From Ferrimonas balearica (GTDB lineage: Bacteria; Pseudomonadota; Gammaproteobacteria; Enterobacterales; Shewanellaceae), in assembly GCF_019802055.1 (NCBI RefSeq), contig NZ_JAHVHW010000007.1:1637403-1701402 (forward strand): a stretch of DNA of 64,000 bases, given 5' to 3'. Of this stretch, positions 8,838-17,792 are shown piece by piece. Positions within the stretch are counted from its first letter, which is position 1. The number at the start of each line of letters is the position of its first letter. Made by a program: the position numbers and the translations under genes. The notes under the pieces were generated by a model. That model made no database searches, had not been told where the DNA came from, and saw only the letters and a list, made by a program, of their open reading frames with translations.

Positions 8838-9185
8838 TCAGGGCGCGACCCGACGACGGGCCTCGCCCTCCACCAGGATGCACTGATCCATATAGCCAGC
8901 TTGCACATCCAGCCGGGTCTCCACCGTCATATTGACCAGAAACTCGGTATCAGCCCGTGATGCCATGGCCCGTTCCAGCGCCACCTGAGTGGACGGCGGC
9001 TCACCCGCAGGCAGCAGATAGATCCAGTATCGCTGGCAGCTCATGCCCGACGCCGCACCTAAACTTTCACTGTCTACTCGCTGTAAGGGGCCAGAATAAC
9101 TGTGTGCAGCAAAGCTGGCAGGGCCACCACTCTGGCAGCCCGCCAACAGCGCTGTAACAAGCAATAGTCCGATTCTCTTTTTCAT
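8838..9185 (-). CDS. Small lipoprotein of unknown function
   Basis: This 115-residue protein begins with a lipoprotein signal peptide (MKKRIGLLLVTALLAGC), lipobox LLAGC with the acylated Cys at residue 17, followed by Gln-Ser, which suggests outer-membrane sorting. The mature part contains three further Cys and the segment DTEFLVNMTVETRLDVQAGYMDQCILVEGEA, which reads like a compact beta-rich domain. I do not recognise the family with confidence. It is divergent from the Atl gene, with about 60 bp between them. Confidence 0.75.
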   Translation of the reverse strand: MKKRIGLLLVTALLAGCQSGGPASFAAHSYSGPLQRVDSESLGAASGMSCQRYWIYLLPAGEPPSTQVALERAMASRADTEFLVNMTVETRLDVQAGYMDQCILVEGEARRRVAP

Positions 9186-9246
9186 GGAACTGACCGATAA
9201 TGAACAAGAATTTCCCCCAGACTACCAAGCCTGAGTCCCAGCGCAA

Positions 9247-9606
9247 ATGACCAAAGACAAGAACGCCAACGCCGACAGCCTGATGCGGATATGGAACACC
9301 CTGGAACGGGTGCCCTACGGTCGCGTGGTCAGCTATGGTCAGTTGGCGGACCTCGCCGGTCTGCCGGGGCGGGCCAGGTTGGCCGCCCGGGCACTGCGGC
9401 TGGCCCCGGCTGAGCGTCAACTGCCCTGGTACCGGGTCATCGGCGCCAGTGGCAAAATCAGCATCCCAAAAGACAGCCCCGGCTATCGGGAGCAGATGAT
9501 GCGGCTGCGCAATGAGGGAGTGGAAGTGAACAATGGCCGGGTGGCGCTGTCCCTGTATCAGTGGCAACCGGATTTGGCCGAACTGTTGTGGCAACTGGAT
9601 TACTGA
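9247..9606 (+). CDS. Alkyltransferase-like protein (Atl/MGMT family, no active Cys)
   Basis: This 119-residue protein is the small DNA-binding domain of the O6-alkylguanine-DNA alkyltransferase family. The helix-turn-helix lies around VVSYGQLADLAGLPGRARLAARAL. The usual PCHRV active-site motif is replaced by PWYRV with Trp61 in place of the Cys, which is the hallmark of Atl proteins (E. coli YbaZ/eAtl). They bind O6-alkylguanine without removing the alkyl group and pass the lesion to nucleotide excision repair. The ATG at 9247 has no clear Shine-Dalgarno, so a slightly different start is possible. The DUF3108 gene follows after 16 bp and may be cotranscribed. Confidence 0.9.
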   Translation: MTKDKNANADSLMRIWNTLERVPYGRVVSYGQLADLAGLPGRARLAARALRLAPAERQLPWYRVIGASGKISIPKDSPGYREQMMRLRNEGVEVNNGRVALSLYQWQPDLAELLWQLDY

Positions 9607-9622
9607 TTAGGAACCGCCTTTG

Positions 9623-10315
9623 ATGATGCGTCTGCTGTGCTGTTTATTGCTGGTGCTGCCCATGTTGGGCCAGGCCGACCCCTTTACCCCCTTCCGGGCG
9701 GACTACGAAGTGTTCCACGGCAAGTCCTCCCTGGGTGGCGGCTATTACACCCTGGAGCAGCTCGGAGAGAACCGCTACAAAATGGGCTATCAGAGCAGCG
9801 TTTCCTGGTTGCTGCTGTCGGACGTTCGCACCGAAACCACCGAATTCCTGCGCCAGGAAAACGACGTACTCAAGCCACTGAACTATCAGATGAAGCGCAA
9901 GGGCAGCGGGCCGGACTTTGGTGCCAGCATCCAGTTTGAGGGCAGCCAGATCGTCGCGCGCTATAAAAAACGGGAGAAGGTGTTCCCGATGCAGAACCCC
10001 ATCTACGACTCCCTGCTCTATCAGCAGCAATTGCGCCTGGATGTGGCAGCCGGGAAACCGGAGATGCACTACCCACTGATTCAGAAAACCGCTGAACGGG
10101 AATACGTCTATCGCCTGGTCGGCGAGGAGGAGGTCACCATTCCGATGGGAACGGTGAGCACCATAAAGGTGGAGCGGATCCGCGAAGCGGGTGATCCCAA
10201 GCGCACCCTGATCTGGTTTATTCCTGAGATGAACTACGTGGTTGCCCGCCTCGCCCACTTCGAGGATGGCGAACTGAAAGCGGACATGCGCCTGCAAAAG
10301 GTGACGTTCAACTGA
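9623..10315 (+). CDS. DUF3108 domain protein, exported
   Basis: This protein of about 230 residues has a signal peptide (MMRLLCCLLLVLPMLGQA, cleavage after residues 17-19) followed by a DUF3108 beta-rich domain (FTPFRADYEVFHGKSSLGGGYYTLEQL through RTLIWFIPEMNYVVARL). Family members are periplasmic and of unknown function. The ATG at 9623 has AGGAA 9 nt upstream. An in-frame ATG directly after it and a TTG directly before it are alternatives. The gene ends 19 bp before the convergent amidotransferase stop. An imperfect hairpin (10323-10347) without a T-run sits between the two stops. Confidence 0.82.
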   Translation: MMRLLCCLLLVLPMLGQADPFTPFRADYEVFHGKSSLGGGYYTLEQLGENRYKMGYQSSVSWLLLSDVRTETTEFLRQENDVLKPLNYQMKRKGSGPDFGASIQFEGSQIVARYKKREKVFPMQNPIYDSLLYQQQLRLDVAAGKPEMHYPLIQKTAEREYVYRLVGEEEVTIPMGTVSTIKVERIREAGDPKRTLIWFIPEMNYVVARLAHFEDGELKADMRLQKVTFN

Positions 10316-10334
10316 GCCCGCAGGCCCGGGGGAA

Positions 10335-11111
10335 TTACCCCTGGGCCACCACCTTCCCCTCTCGGAACAGGCACCAACTGCCCGGTTCCATCTTGTGCCA
10401 TTGCTCATTGCTGGTCAGTGGCCGGGTCGCAATCACAGTGACCACATCATCCGGCGTGGTCTCCTTCTTAAAATCGATCACCACCTCGGTATCGATCAGC
10501 CGCGCCTCCCCAAAAGGGGCCTGACGGGTGAGCCAGTGCAGGTTACTGCCGCACAGCGCCAACAGATAAACCCCGTCGGTGATCAGCATATTGAACACCC
10601 CAAGCTCCTGCAGCGCCCTTCCCTCTTTGGCCAGAAAACGAAACGCTTGCCTGCGATCCTTCGGGGGCTTGGGATAGCGCTCAGCCAGTCGGTCCATCAG
10701 GGTACAAAAGGCCAGTTCACTGTCGGTGTTACCCACCGGAAGAAAGCGTTCAGGCTTCAGCGCCTGTCGGTAATCGCTCAGCTGCCCATTGTGGGCAAAG
10801 CACCAGTTGCGACCCCACAACTCACGGCCGAAGGGGTGGGTGTTCTCCAGGCAAACCCGCCCCCGGTTGGCTTGGCGGATATGGCTGACAACGGTTTTGG
10901 ACTTGATGGGATAGGACTTAAGCAGACTGGCCACCTCGGAATGACAGCTCGGATCGCTGTCCTTAAAGGTGCGATTACCGGGGCCATCATAGAAGGTGAT
11001 GCCCCAACCGTCCCGGTGGGGGCCGGTTTTGCCTCCCCGCTCCACCAGACCGGTAAAACTGAAGACGATGTCCGTCGGCACATTGGCGCTCATCGCCAGT
11101 AATTCACACAT
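10335..11111 (-). CDS. Class II glutamine amidotransferase (YafJ-like)
   Basis: This 258-residue protein is a stand-alone class II (Ntn-type) glutamine amidotransferase domain. The catalytic nucleophile is Cys2, exposed after Met removal (MCELLAMSANVP). Conserved glutamine-binding segments follow: HIRQANRG, THPFGRELWGRNWCFAHNG and NTDSELAF. The start at 11111 is fixed by the need for Cys2, and the longer frame upstream would bury it. AAGGA lies about 12 nt upstream. The family includes E. coli YafJ. The amidated substrate is not known, and no synthetase partner is adjacent. Confidence 0.9.
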   Translation of the reverse strand: MCELLAMSANVPTDIVFSFTGLVERGGKTGPHRDGWGITFYDGPGNRTFKDSDPSCHSEVASLLKSYPIKSKTVVSHIRQANRGRVCLENTHPFGRELWGRNWCFAHNGQLSDYRQALKPERFLPVGNTDSELAFCTLMDRLAERYPKPPKDRRQAFRFLAKEGRALQELGVFNMLITDGVYLLALCGSNLHWLTRQAPFGEARLIDTEVVIDFKKETTPDDVVTVIATRPLTSNEQWHKMEPGSWCLFREGKVVAQG

Positions 11112-11248
11112 GAATATTTGCGTCCTTTTCTTTCCCTTACCTGCAGCGTGACGCCGCTTGCGCCTAGGATAGCGAGAAAGCCAAATCTCGCCCAGCCCCG
11201 TATCAACCAACGCCCTAGCAAAGAATCAAACGATTGTTTACTTTTTTC

Positions 11249-11278
11249 GTGACACTGGTCGGATCTGTGTCATACACT
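11249..11278 (+). promoter_or_regulatory. fadE promoter with FadR-like operator
   Basis: CACTGGTCGGATCTGTG (11253-11269) closely fits the FadR operator of Escherichia coli (core ACTGGTC-N-GAYCTGT). It lies between a -35 like GTGACA (11249-11254) and a -10 like TACACT (11273-11278), about 50 nt before the fadE start. Repression by FadR and relief by long-chain acyl-CoA are inferred from this placement. A second dyad, CACTGTG and CACAGTG (11275-11296), lies in the leader. Confidence 0.75.
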
Positions 11279-11321
11279 GTGATCACTCGCACAGTGCCTG
11301 GCGCACCGAGACACAAGGAGA

Positions 11322-13775
11322 ATGACTGTGACTACCCTGCTTTGGAGCCTCGCTGCCATCGTGATTCTGGGAGCGGCCCTATACCATCGGGCCTCCCTAC
11401 TCGTGTTTACCGCCCTGACTGCCGTCCTGCTCGGGATTGGCCAGTTTTTGGGCCTGGTTGGTCCCATTGGATGGGGACTGTTTGCTGTGGTGTTCCTGCC
11501 GTTGAACCTGGCTCCGGTACGCCGCGCACTGCTGACCGCTCCGATCCTCAAGGTGTTTAAAGGGATCATGCCGGAGATGTCCCAAACCGAAAAAGACGCC
11601 ATCGAAGCTGGTACCGTCTGGTGGGATGCGGACCTGTTTTCCGGTAAGCCCAACTGGAACACCCTGCACAACTATCCGGCCCCCACTCTGACCGCCGAGG
11701 AGCAAGCGTTCCTGGATGGTCCGGTGGAAGAAGTCATGAAGATGGTGAACGAGTTTGAGATCACCCACTATGACGCCGACCTGCCTCAGGACGTGTGGCA
11801 GTACCTGAAGGACAACAAGTTCTTCGCCATGATCATCAAGAAGCAGTACGGCGGCCTGGAGTTCACTCCCTACGCCCAGTCCCGCGTTCTGCAGAAGCTG
11901 GCTGGCCACTCCACCGTTCTGGCCTCTACCGTGGGCGTACCCAACTCTCTGGGCCCGGGTGAGCTGCTTCAGCACTATGGTACCGAAGCTCAGAAAGACC
12001 ACTACCTGCCCCGTCTGGCGGTAGGCCAGGAGGTCCCCTGCTTCGCTCTGACCAGCCCGGAAGCGGGTTCCGACGCCGGTGCAATCCCGGACTTCGGCAT
12101 CGTCTGCAAAGGCGAGTGGGAAGGGAAAGAGGTGCTGGGTATGCGCCTGACCTGGAACAAGCGCTACATCACCCTGGCGCCAGTGGCTACCGTACTGGGC
12201 CTGGCATTCAAACTGCGCGACCCGGACGGCTTGCTGGGCGGTGAAGAAGAGATCGGCATCACCTGCGCCCTGATCCCCACCGACATGCCTGGTGTGGAGA
12301 TTGGCCGCCGTCACTTCCCGCTGAACAACATGTTCCAGAACGGTCCAACCCGCGGCAAAGACGTGTTTGTGCCCCTGGACTTCATCATCGGTGGTCCGAA
12401 GATGGCCGGTCAGGGCTGGCGCATGCTGGTTGAGTGTCTCTCTGTGGGCCGTGGCATCACCCTGCCCTCCAACTCTGCCGGTGGCGTGAAGACCATCGCT
12501 GGCGCAACCGGTGCTTACGCCCGCGTTCGTCGTCAGTTCAAGCTGCCCATCGGTAAGATGGAAGGCATTGAGGAACCGATGGCCCGCATTGGCGGTAACG
12601 CCTACCTGATGGATGGGGTCACCACCCTGACCACCACCGGTCTGAACCTGGGTGAGAAGCCCTCCGTTATCTCTGCCATCGTTAAGATGCACCTGACCGA
12701 CCGCATGCAGAAGTGCCTGATCGACGCCATGGATATCCACGGTGGTAAGGGCGTCTGTCTGGGTCCGGACAACTACCTGGGTCGTGGCTATCAGGGTGCG
12801 CCCATCGCCATCACCGTAGAGGGTGCCAACATCCTGACCCGCTCCATGATCATCTACGGCCAGGGCGCCATCCGCTGCCACCCGTATGTACTCAAGGAGA
12901 TGACTGCCGCCTTTGATAAGGACCAGCGCAAAGCACTGGGTGAGTTTGATGCGGCGGTATGGGGCCACGTTGGCTTTGTCTTCAGCAACCTGGTACGCAG
13001 CATCTGGCTGGGCCTGACCGGAGCACGCTTCTCCTCCAGCCCCTTCAGCGACAAGACCAAGCGTTACTACCAGCAGATGAACCGTTTCAGCGCCAACCTG
13101 GCCCTGCTGTCTGACCTCTCCATGGGTCTGCTGGGCGGCAGCCTGAAGCGTAAAGAGCGGATCTCCGCCCGTCTGGGTGACCTGCTGAGTCAGCTCTACC
13201 TCGCCTCCGCGGCCCTGAAGCGCTACCACGATGAAGGCCGTCAGGTGGAAGACCTGCCGCTGCTGCAGTGGGGCGTAGAGGACAGCCTGCACAAGCTGCA
13301 AACCAGCCTGGATGAGCTGTTGGACAACTTCCCGGCCTTTGGTGGCCTGCTGAAAGTGCTGCTGTTCCCCTTCGGCAAACCGATCAAGCGTCCCTCTGAC
13401 ACGCTGGATCACAAAGTGGCTCGCATCCTTCAGACCCCGTCTGAGACCCGCAGCCGCCTGATTGCCGGCCAGTGGCTGGAGCCGCACCACAACAACGCGC
13501 TGGGCACCCTGGAGCAGACTCTGGAGCGCATCCTTGCCGTTGAGCCTCTGTACGACAAAGTGTGCAAGGCCGCAGGTGAGAAGCTGCCCTTTATGTTCCT
13601 GGACCGCATTGCCGTGCGTGGCCTTGAGTTGGGTGTGCTGACCGAGCAGGAAGCGGAGCAGTTGCGCATTGCTGAAGTCGGTCGACTCCAGGCGATCAAC
13701 GTCAGCGACTTTGACCCAGAAGAGCTGAAAGCCAATCGCCCGACCGCGCCGTCAAGCGCAGACCAAGCCGCATAA
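11322..13775 (+). CDS. fadE: Acyl-CoA dehydrogenase FadE
   Basis: This 817-residue protein has the length of proteobacterial FadE (about 814). It carries two N-terminal membrane segments (residues 4-20 and about 26-62), then the acyl-CoA dehydrogenase domain with the FAD-binding run [14 protein letters not shown] (residues about 246-259) and [25 protein letters not shown]-terminal FadE-specific domain follows. It catalyses the first step of fatty acid beta-oxidation, acyl-CoA to trans-2-enoyl-CoA, at the inner membrane. AAGGAG lies just before the ATG. The gene is monocistronic, with a FadR-like operator upstream and a strong terminator downstream. Confidence 0.96.
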   Translation: MTVTTLLWSLAAIVILGAALYHRASLLVFTALTAVLLGIGQFLGLVGPIGWGLFAVVFLPLNLAPVRRALLTAPILKVFKGIMPEMSQTEKDAIEAGTVWWDADLFSGKPNWNTLHNYPAPTLTAEEQAFLDGPVEEVMKMVNEFEITHYDADLPQDVWQYLKDNKFFAMIIKKQYGGLEFTPYAQSRVLQKLAGHSTVLASTVGVPNSLGPGELLQHYGTEAQKDHYLPRLAVGQEVPCFALTSPEAGSDAGAIPDFGIVCKGEWEGKEVLGMRLTWNKRYITLAPVATVLGLAFKLRDPDGLLGGEEEIGITCALIPTDMPGVEIGRRHFPLNNMFQNGPTRGKDVFVPLDFIIGGPKMAGQGWRMLVECLSVGRGITLPSNSAGGVKTIAGATGAYARVRRQFKLPIGKMEGIEEPMARIGGNAYLMDGVTTLTTTGLNLGEKPSVISAIVKMHLTDRMQKCLIDAMDIHGGKGVCLGPDNYLGRGYQGAPIAITVEGANILTRSMIIYGQGAIRCHPYVLKEMTAAFDKDQRKALGEFDAAVWGHVGFVFSNLVRSIWLGLTGARFSSSPFSDKTKRYYQQMNRFSANLALLSDLSMGLLGGSLKRKERISARLGDLLSQLYLASAALKRYHDEGRQVEDLPLLQWGVEDSLHKLQTSLDELLDNFPAFGGLLKVLLFPFGKPIKRPSDTLDHKVARILQTPSETRSRLIAGQWLEPHHNNALGTLEQTLERILAVEPLYDKVCKAAGEKLPFMFLDRIAVRGLELGVLTEQEAEQLRIAEVGRLQAINVSDFDPEELKANRPTAPSSADQAA

Positions 13776-13786
13776 GGCTTAGAGAG

Positions 13787-13818
13787 AAAAAGGCCGGTTT
13801 GAAACCGGCCTTTTTTTT
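13787..13818 (+). terminator. fadE terminator
   Basis: GGCCGGTTT at 13792-13800 pairs with AAACCGGCC at 13802-13810, followed by eight T. It starts about 12 nt after the fadE stop. Confidence 0.92.
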
Positions 13819-13980
13819 GATCCCCGTCACACCAGCCCGCCCCACAAACCGAGAGCCACATCACGCCTGAGCGACGTTTCTCAATGACGATCTCGATATC
13901 AACATCGTCTAAACAACTTGCAGTGAAATTATGTCAACGTGTGCCGGTGCGCATGGAATTTGCCACGGGAGAACACCACG

Positions 13981-14355
13981 ATGAATAAACATGAGTCATT
14001 GATAAATAGAGCGTTTTCACCGAAAGCTTCCAGTTTTACCCTGGCCGAACAAATCGTTTCGGTTACTCAGATTGCTCACAAGATAGTGATGCTGTCTGAC
14101 CTTCTTGGTCCCTGCCCCCGCCCGACAGAGCATCAGGATGCCCTTGTCGCCTGGCAGGAGGGACGCTACCTGATCCGACTGCTCCGTCAGAGTCGCCAGA
14201 TCCAGATGGCGGACACCGCCGTGCCGGAACTGCGCGTTGCTGTAGAGCGGTTTCAACAGGCAGAGCTGACCGTACCGGTTGAGCTTCTTGCCCATTTCCA
14301 CTCCCCCGCCTATCTGCAAGAGGCCCAGGCCAGACTGTCTGCGTTGATCGAATAA
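13981..14355 (+). CDS. Hypothetical protein, 124 residues
   Basis: This reading frame (MNKHESLINRAFSPKASS...) is predicted to be all-helical with no signal peptide or membrane segment. GGGAGA lies about 10 nt upstream of the ATG at 13981, and a terminator follows at once, so it looks like a real single-gene unit. I do not recognise the family. It is convergent with the small HTH gene. Confidence 0.65.
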   Translation: MNKHESLINRAFSPKASSFTLAEQIVSVTQIAHKIVMLSDLLGPCPRPTEHQDALVAWQEGRYLIRLLRQSRQIQMADTAVPELRVAVERFQQAELTVPVELLAHFHSPAYLQEAQARLSALIE

Positions 14356-14358
14356 ACG

Positions 14359-14389
14359 AAAAAGCCCCGGCATCGCTCCGGGGCTTTTT
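14359..14389. terminator. Bidirectional terminator between convergent genes
   Basis: AAAAAGCCCCGG at 14359-14370 pairs with CCGGGGCTTTTT at 14378-14389. T-runs are present on both strands, serving the 124-residue ORF on plus and the HTH gene on minus. Confidence 0.9.
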
Positions 14390-14412
14390 GCGGCGTCCGC
14401 CACCGCAGGTGT

Positions 14413-14682
14413 TTACAACACCACCTGCTGATCCGCCTCTTCCAGGCTGACTTCACCCTTATTCAGGCGCCGCAGCAAATTGATATTGGCCGCCACTGCT
14501 CGATGGCGATTGATATAAATCGCATGAAGGATCGCCAGGGTCGGGCCGGAAGCCAGCCGGTCGCCTCGAATCAACTTGCGGATCGCGTCTGGCGTCAGGC
14601 CGGTTAACTCAGCCAGTTGTCGATTGTCATAGCCAAAGTGATCTTTAATCACCTGGATAATCTGCTTTGCATCGTTTTTCAT
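14413..14682 (-). CDS. Small helix-turn-helix protein
   Basis: This 89-residue protein contains a helix-turn-helix of the Cro/C1 (XRE) kind at residues about 8-50: QVIKDHFGYDNRQLAELTGLTPDAIRKLIRG. The C-terminal part (AVAANINLLRRLNKGEVSLEEADQQVVL) is helical and could mediate dimers. AGGA lies 5 nt before the ATG at 14682. It is probably a DNA-binding regulator, but its targets are unknown. There is no prophage gene nearby. Confidence 0.75.
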   Translation of the reverse strand: MKNDAKQIIQVIKDHFGYDNRQLAELTGLTPDAIRKLIRGDRLASGPTLAILHAIYINRHRAVAANINLLRRLNKGEVSLEEADQQVVL

Positions 14683-14892
14683 GCCAGTCCTAAAATCAGA
14701 GCCTCTGTCTCGAATAGTAGCGATTGGTGACGGCAAACCAAAGACCGCTTACCGCTGAGTCGTCAGGCCCGGACCGGGCCCTATAGTGGCCACTATCCAG
14801 GCTCCGATCGCACCAAGGTTTGTGAGCAAACGTCCGCCAGCTATGCAGACCAGAGCGGGTAAAGCGTAAGAACTTCCATTCATCAGCCAGCC

Positions 14893-15882
14893 TCACAGCG
14901 ATTGCACATAAGATTTGATCGCGCCTAACCGAACCACGGCGGCCCCAACCATGTCGAGAAAGCCCAGTGCCGGGTGGGGCTTATTCGCGCTGATCCAGGC
15001 CGAGCCGGTCGTTCCCAAAGGCATATCGAGCCCCTCTGGCACGTCGAACTCCAGAATCACGGTACGGCCCACCGGTGCAGCCCCTCTCTGGATGAACCCG
15101 CCAACACTCTGATCAAAGGGGAACGGGCTGCCCTGAGACTCGCCGGTCGCCATGGTGATGCTGTGCACTCTGGCGCGGAAGATCTGCCCGGGGTAGGCGT
15201 CGACATAGAACTCAGCAAACTGGCCCGGCTCAATGTACTGGTAGGATTGATCGGCAATCCGCATCTCGACGAACTTCCGTCCGGTGTCGTACACATGTAA
15301 AGCCCCCACCCGAGAGCCCTCGCCCACCAGCACATGCGTCACCAGGCCGTCATGCTTTGCCGTAATGACATTGCGGGACAGCGTCGCGGCTTCGCGATCC
15401 CGCTGAGCAACACGCTCCGCCAGATGCAGCTCTGCCAATTCGACCGCTTCCTGCGCCGACCTCAGATCATCCAGCGACGCGTATTTACCCAGGTCGACCT
15501 TATCCGCCAGGCGGCGTTGAGCCTGGGCGAGCTTTACCTGCTCCTGCTCTACCCGCGCTTCCGCTCGGTCCAAACGGGCCACCTGCTCATCGTCCCGCAA
15601 TCGGTACAGCTTTTGACCCTTAGTGACCCGCTCGTTGTGGTCAACATAGATCTCGACAATCTCCTGACCGATGGGCGGCGACATCACGGTATGGGGCGCC
15701 CGTACCTGAGTCGAGTGCGTCAGATCCGCCGGGGAGTACAGCCTGTGGGCGAAGAACAGTGCCGCAAACAGCAACACACCCCCCATCGTCGCAATAAAGT
15801 AGTTTCTGGGGCGCTTCGCGACCAACCCAAAACGGAACAGCAACCAACAGATCAGCACATAGGGGATCAATAACTCTTTCAT
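14893..15882 (-). CDS. HlyD-type membrane fusion protein (YibH/YiaV-like)
   Basis: This protein of about 329 residues has two N-terminal membrane helices (residues about 4-22 and 28-48). The periplasmic adaptor fold of the HlyD/EmrA family follows: a lipoyl-like half (VMSPPIGQEIVEIYVDHNERVTKGQKLYRL), a coiled-coil hairpin rich in Glu, Ala, Arg and Gln (about 95-170), the second lipoyl half (VITAKHDGLVTHVLVGEGSRV) and a beta-barrel. The ATG at 15882 overlaps the stop of the upstream YibI-like gene (ATGA). This pairing matches E. coli yibI-yibH, where the adaptor has no ABC or MFS exporter next to it. The role is probably envelope transport, but no substrate is known. Confidence 0.86.
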   Translation of the reverse strand: MKELLIPYVLICWLLFRFGLVAKRPRNYFIATMGGVLLFAALFFAHRLYSPADLTHSTQVRAPHTVMSPPIGQEIVEIYVDHNERVTKGQKLYRLRDDEQVARLDRAEARVEQEQVKLAQAQRRLADKVDLGKYASLDDLRSAQEAVELAELHLAERVAQRDREAATLSRNVITAKHDGLVTHVLVGEGSRVGALHVYDTGRKFVEMRIADQSYQYIEPGQFAEFYVDAYPGQIFRARVHSITMATGESQGSPFPFDQSVGGFIQRGAAPVGRTVILEFDVPEGLDMPLGTTGSAWISANKPHPALGFLDMVGAAVVRLGAIKSYVQSL

Positions 15883-16184
15883 GCTTTCTCTCCCACAAAC
15901 CAGACGCGCAGCGCCTCCCAATCCACCACCATTAACAGCGCAGCCAACACCCAAAGGGGCTTAAACCACAAACCAAAGATACAGAGCCAGAACACAAATC
16001 GCCCTTGAGCCCGCTCTTTCGCCAGCTTTTTGGGAAGGCTGTGTAGCTTCCAGAACTGAAGTGCCAGAAACACCACGAGTCCCAGCGTCACCAACAACAG
16101 CACCCACATAAACATCGGGCTATCCAACAACGGCATGATGGCGGGGACCTGAGTCCACTCCATCTCTGTCGCATGTATCTTCAT
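15879..16184 (-). CDS. DUF3302 inner-membrane protein (YibI/YiaW-like)
   Basis: This 101-residue protein has two membrane segments (MFMWVLLLVTLGLVVFLALQF and FVFWLCIFGLWFKPLWVLAALLMVV) joined by a basic loop (KLHSLPKKLAKERAQGR). It fits the DUF3302 family, whose genes lie directly before a YibH/YiaV-type HlyD gene, as here. GAGGAG lies 4 nt before the ATG at 16184, which decides the start against a longer frame beginning at 16271. It overlaps the HlyD gene by 4 bp, so the two products probably act together. Confidence 0.82.
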   Translation of the reverse strand: MKIHATEMEWTQVPAIMPLLDSPMFMWVLLLVTLGLVVFLALQFWKLHSLPKKLAKERAQGRFVFWLCIFGLWFKPLWVLAALLMVVDWEALRVWFVGEKA

Positions 16185-16782
16185 AAGTCTCCTCTTTGGG
16201 TTTGCGCGCCTCTGAAGCAGCGTATCGGGCAGTTCTCTGTCCCCTTTGCGTTTGATAAGGCGAAGTATCACACAGACATAAGTATCGAAACAGAAATCAA
16301 ATGTAACAGTGTGCGATACAATGTCTCGCTTTTGGGCCCATTGTGGTACACAAGAATACGCTGGACCCAGCGGATTGGAGAACGGGTAGCGCGAAGCGCC
16401 ATATAAGACGATCAGATAGGGAGGCTCAGTCAGAAAAGGGGCTCACAGGGCCGATGCGGCCAATCGCAAAATGGGTGACCTGTAAAAAAAGCCCGCACAG
16501 AAGCAGTGGGGCCCCCTCTTCAAGCTCACCCTGCGACGGAATAGAGGAGAGGGGCTCACGCGCCTTTTTCACCATCAAAAACAAAAAAGGGGTTGGGTGG
16601 TGTCAGGTGCTGGCAGCTTTCCGGACTGCGCTCGAGCAGACGTTCGGTTGAGGTGCCGAAACCACAACCTCATAAGGATATCGCGACATTCAGCCAAACC
16701 GTCGTCCCCGGCAGAAAACGCAAAAAGCCCGGCTCATCGGGCCGGGCTTTCTATCACAAAAGTCAGCGGATTGGTCACACCA
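16185..16782. other. Intergenic region of about 600 bp without a convincing gene
   Basis: The stretch separates the yibI-like gene from motY. The open frames in it (for example 16343-16651 plus) have no recognisable domain or ribosome-binding site. Apart from the motY terminator at 16720-16750 I see an A/T-richer patch at 16260-16330, which is probably the yibI promoter region, and a short repeat of GGGGCTCAC near 16438 and 16551. No RNA family is recognised. Confidence 0.5.
16720..16750 (-). terminator. motY terminator
   Basis: AAAGCCCGGC at 16724-16733 pairs with GCCGGGCTTT at 16741-16750. Read on the minus strand the stem is followed by TTTTTG. It lies about 33 nt past the motY stop. Confidence 0.88.
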
Positions 16783-17637
16783 TCAATACTCTACCCGTAC
16801 CACCACGCGACGGTTAAGGTCACGCCCCTGGGTTGTCCGGTTATTGGCGATATGGCGCTGCTCGCCATGTGCCGTGGCAAAGATCCGGCTCTCATCAATG
16901 CCCGCTTGCACCAGGTAGCTTTTCAGGGTCTTGGCCTGTTGCTGAGTGATCGCCTGATTGGTGGCCCTGGAGCGGTGACTGTCGGTGTAGGTGTCGGTCA
17001 ACACCAGCTCAACCGCCGGGTCCAGTTGGAGATACTGGATAATCTGCTCCACCCGGCGCTGGGACTCCCGGGTCAGTTCCCCATCCTTTTCCTGGTAATG
17101 CAACACGGAGAAGGCGATGTCCTCGTAGCCAAACGGCAGCAGCGTATCCAGGCAGTTCACGAACTCCCGGTAACTGGGGCCGAAGTTGGCGGCAGAGAGC
17201 CCAACCGCCACCTGATCCGGGCTGTACCAATCCTGGTAGAAGAAGGTCGGCTGCATCCCCTGCTCCAGCTCGGTCAGCATCAACCAGGCCTCCTGCTTGG
17301 GCAGTTCACCGTTAAAGTGGCGGTAATAGGTGAGTTCACCGATCTCACGGGGCGGAACGCCGGGGCGCCAGGCCGGTGCCACAGAGCGCACCCAGGCCTC
17401 GGTGGTCACATCCGGTTTACGGCGCATCTCCAGGGTAAAGTTCAGATTCAGTTGCTTGCTGGCACGGCTGACAAACACCGCCTTGCCATAGCGGGGAATA
17501 TTGTGGGTAAGGACGCATTGCAGCGGAGAGGATTGCTCCAGCTCCCACAGCGAGCCCTCAATCGGGGCCACGTAGTTGCGGATCCCACCCTGAGCAGCCG
17601 TACTCATCAGCAGCATCAATAAAGCTGTCCAGCGCAT
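16783..17637 (-). CDS. motY: MotY, flagellar T-ring protein (polar type)
   Basis: This 284-residue exported protein matches MotY of Vibrio and Shewanella. A signal peptide (MRWTALLMLLMSTAAQG) is followed by the MotY N-terminal domain (IPRYGKAVFVSRASKQLNLNFTLEMRR), which binds the basal body, and a C-terminal OmpA-like peptidoglycan-binding domain (LTDTYTDSHRSRATNQAITQQQAKTLKSYL... and GRDLNRRVVV). MotY forms the T-ring that holds the stators of the sodium-driven polar motor. The start at 17637 has a G-rich box about 9 nt upstream. It is divergent from rnt, an arrangement I recall from vibrios and shewanellae. A second MotY-like gene belongs to the lateral system at 62.2 kb. Confidence 0.92.
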   Translation of the reverse strand: MRWTALLMLLMSTAAQGGIRNYVAPIEGSLWELEQSSPLQCVLTHNIPRYGKAVFVSRASKQLNLNFTLEMRRKPDVTTEAWVRSVAPAWRPGVPPREIGELTYYRHFNGELPKQEAWLMLTELEQGMQPTFFYQDWYSPDQVAVGLSAANFGPSYREFVNCLDTLLPFGYEDIAFSVLHYQEKDGELTRESQRRVEQIIQYLQLDPAVELVLTDTYTDSHRSRATNQAITQQQAKTLKSYLVQAGIDESRIFATAHGEQRHIANNRTTQGRDLNRRVVVRVEY

Positions 17638-17792
17638 CGTTCCCAATCCCCCATTACCGTTCTGTTTCTGGTTATCGGCGTCTTCTGACCAGGCTTTAGC
17701 TCGAAGAAGCACCAATCGGCAAGGTCGTGCCATTTCAATCACCATACCGGTTTGCGATAATGGCCGGCCTTGCGAATCAGCCAGATTGTTTT

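Noticed and set aside
11275-11296. CACTGTG/CACAGTG dyad in the fadE leader as a terminator or riboswitch
   Set aside because: The stem is only 7 bp, there is no T-run, and no known regulatory RNA motif is present; it is noted only as a dyad.
11397-13490. 697-codon minus-strand frame opposite fadE
   Set aside because: Shadow of fadE; low-complexity His/Gln/Gly composition and no family resemblance.
16343-16651. 102-codon plus-strand ORF upstream of motY
   Set aside because: No domain, no clear ribosome-binding site, and composition typical of non-coding sequence.
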